Below, piece by piece: positions 62,647 to 64,000 of a DNA stretch of 64,000 bases (the first letter of the stretch is position 1; the number at the start of each line of letters is the position of its first letter). Source of the DNA: Brachybacterium kimchii (GTDB lineage Bacteria > Actinomycetota > Actinomycetes > Actinomycetales > Dermabacteraceae); NCBI RefSeq assembly GCF_023373525.1, contig NZ_CP097218.1, positions 248,001 through 312,000 on the forward strand, read 5' to 3'. The notes under the pieces are model-generated. The model searched no databases, was not told the origin of the DNA, and saw only the letters and a program-made list of their open reading frames with translations. A program made the translations under genes and the position numbers.

Positions 62647-63603
62647 ATGGCCAGCAGCGAGTCGACGACGCGGGGAGGGCGCGCACCCGCTCTGCATGTC
62701 CTCGCCCACACCTCGTCCACCCAGGACGCCGCCCGTGATCTGCTCCGCTCCGGGGTCGAGCCCCCGTTCGCGGTCCTCACGCGGGACCAGCGCAGCGGGC
62801 GCGGGCGCCTCGGACGTCCGTGGAGCACGCCGCCGGGCGGAGGACTCGCTCTCACGCTCGTCCGCGCGAGCGGGATCGGGCCCGGGATGCGCTCCTGGTA
62901 CCCGCTGGTGACGGGCCTCGGCGCGCTCGAGGCCCTGCGCGGTGCGACCGGCGCGGGCGGGGGCATCGGACTCAAGTGGCCCAACGACCTGCTCACCGCC
63001 GATGCGCGCAAGCTCGGCGGCATTCTTCTCGAGGGCGACGGGCCCGGTCACGTGCTGGTGGGCATCGGGGTCAACCTCGCCGGCCCCGTCGAGCTCGCCG
63101 ACGCCTCGGCACTGCCCCCGGCCTGGCTCTGGGGCGAGGACGGCATCGCCTCTGCGGACCCGGGACCCGTCGCGTCCGCGCGGGACGCCGCGGCGCGCGC
63201 CCTCGCCGCGGCGATCGCCGAGGGCGTCGAGCGCGAGCTCGCCCTCCTGGACGCCCACGAGGGGGACGCGATGGCGAGCGGCCAGCGGGAACGCTATGGT
63301 ATGGCGTGCCTCACACTGGGGCGCGAGGTGCGTTTCGACGACCTCTCCGCGACGTCCGTCCCCGGCTCGCGCGCGCCCGCCGCGCACATGCCGGACGGCG
63401 GCGCCACGGCCCGGGCCCTGCGCCTGGACGCCGACGGCCGGCTCGTGCTGGGCCTGCCCGAGGGTGCGGAGCGGGTCGTCTCGGTCGGCGACGTGCGGCA
63501 TCTGCGCACCCTCGACGGCGACCCGCCGCCGGCGCCGCCCGGTGCGACCGCCGCGACCTCCGCCCCTGCTTCCCCCGACGACATCCAGGAGACCCATCCG
63601 TGA
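62647..63603 (+). CDS. birA: Biotin--[acetyl-CoA-carboxylase] ligase
   Basis: ATG 62647 gives 318 residues. The biotin-binding loop GRGRLGRPWSTPPGGGL, LKWPNDLL and KLGGILLEGDG mark BirA; a C-terminal SH3-like domain follows (LTLGREVRF, VVSVGDVRHL). There is no N-terminal DNA-binding domain, so it is a monofunctional ligase that biotinylates the carboxylase alpha subunit at 56371. It is divergent from accD and coupled (GTGA) to the cyclase-like gene. Confidence 0.95.
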   Translation: MASSESTTRGGRAPALHVLAHTSSTQDAARDLLRSGVEPPFAVLTRDQRSGRGRLGRPWSTPPGGGLALTLVRASGIGPGMRSWYPLVTGLGALEALRGATGAGGGIGLKWPNDLLTADARKLGGILLEGDGPGHVLVGIGVNLAGPVELADASALPPAWLWGEDGIASADPGPVASARDAAARALAAAIAEGVERELALLDAHEGDAMASGQRERYGMACLTLGREVRFDDLSATSVPGSRAPAAHMPDGGATARALRLDADGRLVLGLPEGAERVVSVGDVRHLRTLDGDPPPAPPGATAATSAPASPDDIQETHP

Positions 63604-64000
63604 CCGACGAGAACCCGGACCTCGCCTCGGACCTCGAGCCCGACGCCCGCGACGCCGACCTCGACGTGGAGCCCGAGGACGCCGCGCCCGGTGAGCGCGT
63701 CCCGCACGACGCCCTCGCCGCGCTCGACGACCTCGAGGGCTCCGAGAACCTGCGCGAGGCCGAGATCTCCCCGGAGGAGATGGCCGCGCTCAACCGCCGC
63801 TTCCAGTCGGTGCGCCGCAGCGTGGGCGCCCTCGAGCGCGTGCTCCTGCAGGGCCCGCGCGAGCACTCGCGCCGGGACCTCGCCGAGCAGCAGGGCATCC
63901 CCGAGCGCCTGATCTCCACCTACTGGCGCTCCCTCGGCTTCGGCCCCGTCGACGAGGACACCGTGGTCTTCACCGACGAGGATGCCTTCGCGATCGGCGA
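63600..64000 (+). CDS. Probable adenylate cyclase, N-terminal part (cut by window edge)
   Basis: GTG 63600 overlaps the birA stop. About 133 residues are visible and the frame stays open to the last base. An acidic disordered start of some 55 residues is followed by ERVLLQGPREHSRRDLAEQQ and RLISTYWRSLGF, then VVFTDEDAFAIG. This resembles the helical regulatory domain of Rv1264-type class III adenylate cyclases, which often follow birA in actinobacteria. The catalytic domain would lie outside the window, so the assignment rests on the regulatory part and synteny. Confidence 0.65.
   Translation, partial: MTDENPDLASDLEPDARDADLDVEPEDAAPGERVPHDALAALDDLEGSENLREAEISPEEMAALNRRFQSVRRSVGALERVLLQGPREHSRRDLAEQQGIPERLISTYWRSLGFGPVDEDTVVFTDEDAFAIG

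Overview
The window is GC-rich (about 70 percent), densely coded and heavily biased to G or C at third codon positions. That composition and the gene neighbourhoods point to a high-GC actinobacterium. Two neighbourhoods are especially telling: tRNA-Thr/tRNA-Met/rpmG/hadA-like/hadB-like, and accA/maf/accE/accD/birA. My best guess is Micrococcales, perhaps near Brachybacterium (Dermabacteraceae); the genus is an inference. I see no prophage, insertion sequence, CRISPR array or replication origin.

Region 1 (1-18433) is a type VII secretion (T7SS) island with built-in phospho-signalling, all on the plus strand. It runs DUF58 protein, transglutaminase-like membrane protein, zinc-ribbon/RDD/FHA protein, PP2C phosphatase, FHA protein, transmembrane Ser/Thr kinase, FHA-plus-helix-turn-helix protein, a 1488-residue FHA-FtsK/EccC ATPase, a WXG100 protein, an LpqN-like protein and two more WXG100 proteins. 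The first six genes are chained by 4-base stop/start overlaps. A separate pair at 24783-27121 encodes an unknown protein and a WXG100-lipase fusion that looks like a secreted effector. The most striking observation is a 20-bp near-palindrome (consensus SATGGGGASAAGTMCCCATS). It occurs upstream of two WXG100 transcription units and of the effector pair, each time exactly 21 bp before a TAnnnT -10 element. This looks like an activator site defining a small T7SS regulon that crosses the intervening housekeeping genes.

Region 2 (18586-28113) is mostly housekeeping: yajQ, tRNA-Tyr, tRNA-Thr, tRNA-Met, rpmG, a hadA/hadB-like dehydratase pair, murB, glyA, folD, then the effector pair and exodeoxyribonuclease III. 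Region 3 (28280-33133) holds the succinate dehydrogenase operon sdhCDAB on the minus strand, divergent from a mannose-1-phosphate guanylyltransferase. Region 4 (33190-42423) holds an M20 amidohydrolase and a nucleoside uptake and pyrimidine salvage operon (BMP lipoprotein, ABC ATPase, two permeases, cytidine deaminase, thymidine phosphorylase). A uridine kinase-Nudix fusion converges on it. Region 5 (43618-51247) has an idonate-dehydrogenase-like/GntR/Nramp-like operon, deoC, and several small enzymes. Region 6 (51256-64000) has a prolyl-iminopeptidase-like hydrolase, phosphomannomutase and purine nucleoside phosphorylase, an LpdA-like flavoprotein, the acyl-CoA carboxylase locus (biotinylated alpha subunit, Maf, DUF885 protein, epsilon and beta subunits), its biotin ligase, and the N-terminus of a probable adenylate cyclase that runs off the window.

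Many genes show a TAnnnT-like -10 box only 5-8 bases before the start codon, implying leaderless transcripts. Several intergenic hairpins have long perfect stems and no T tract, as is common for actinobacterial terminators.
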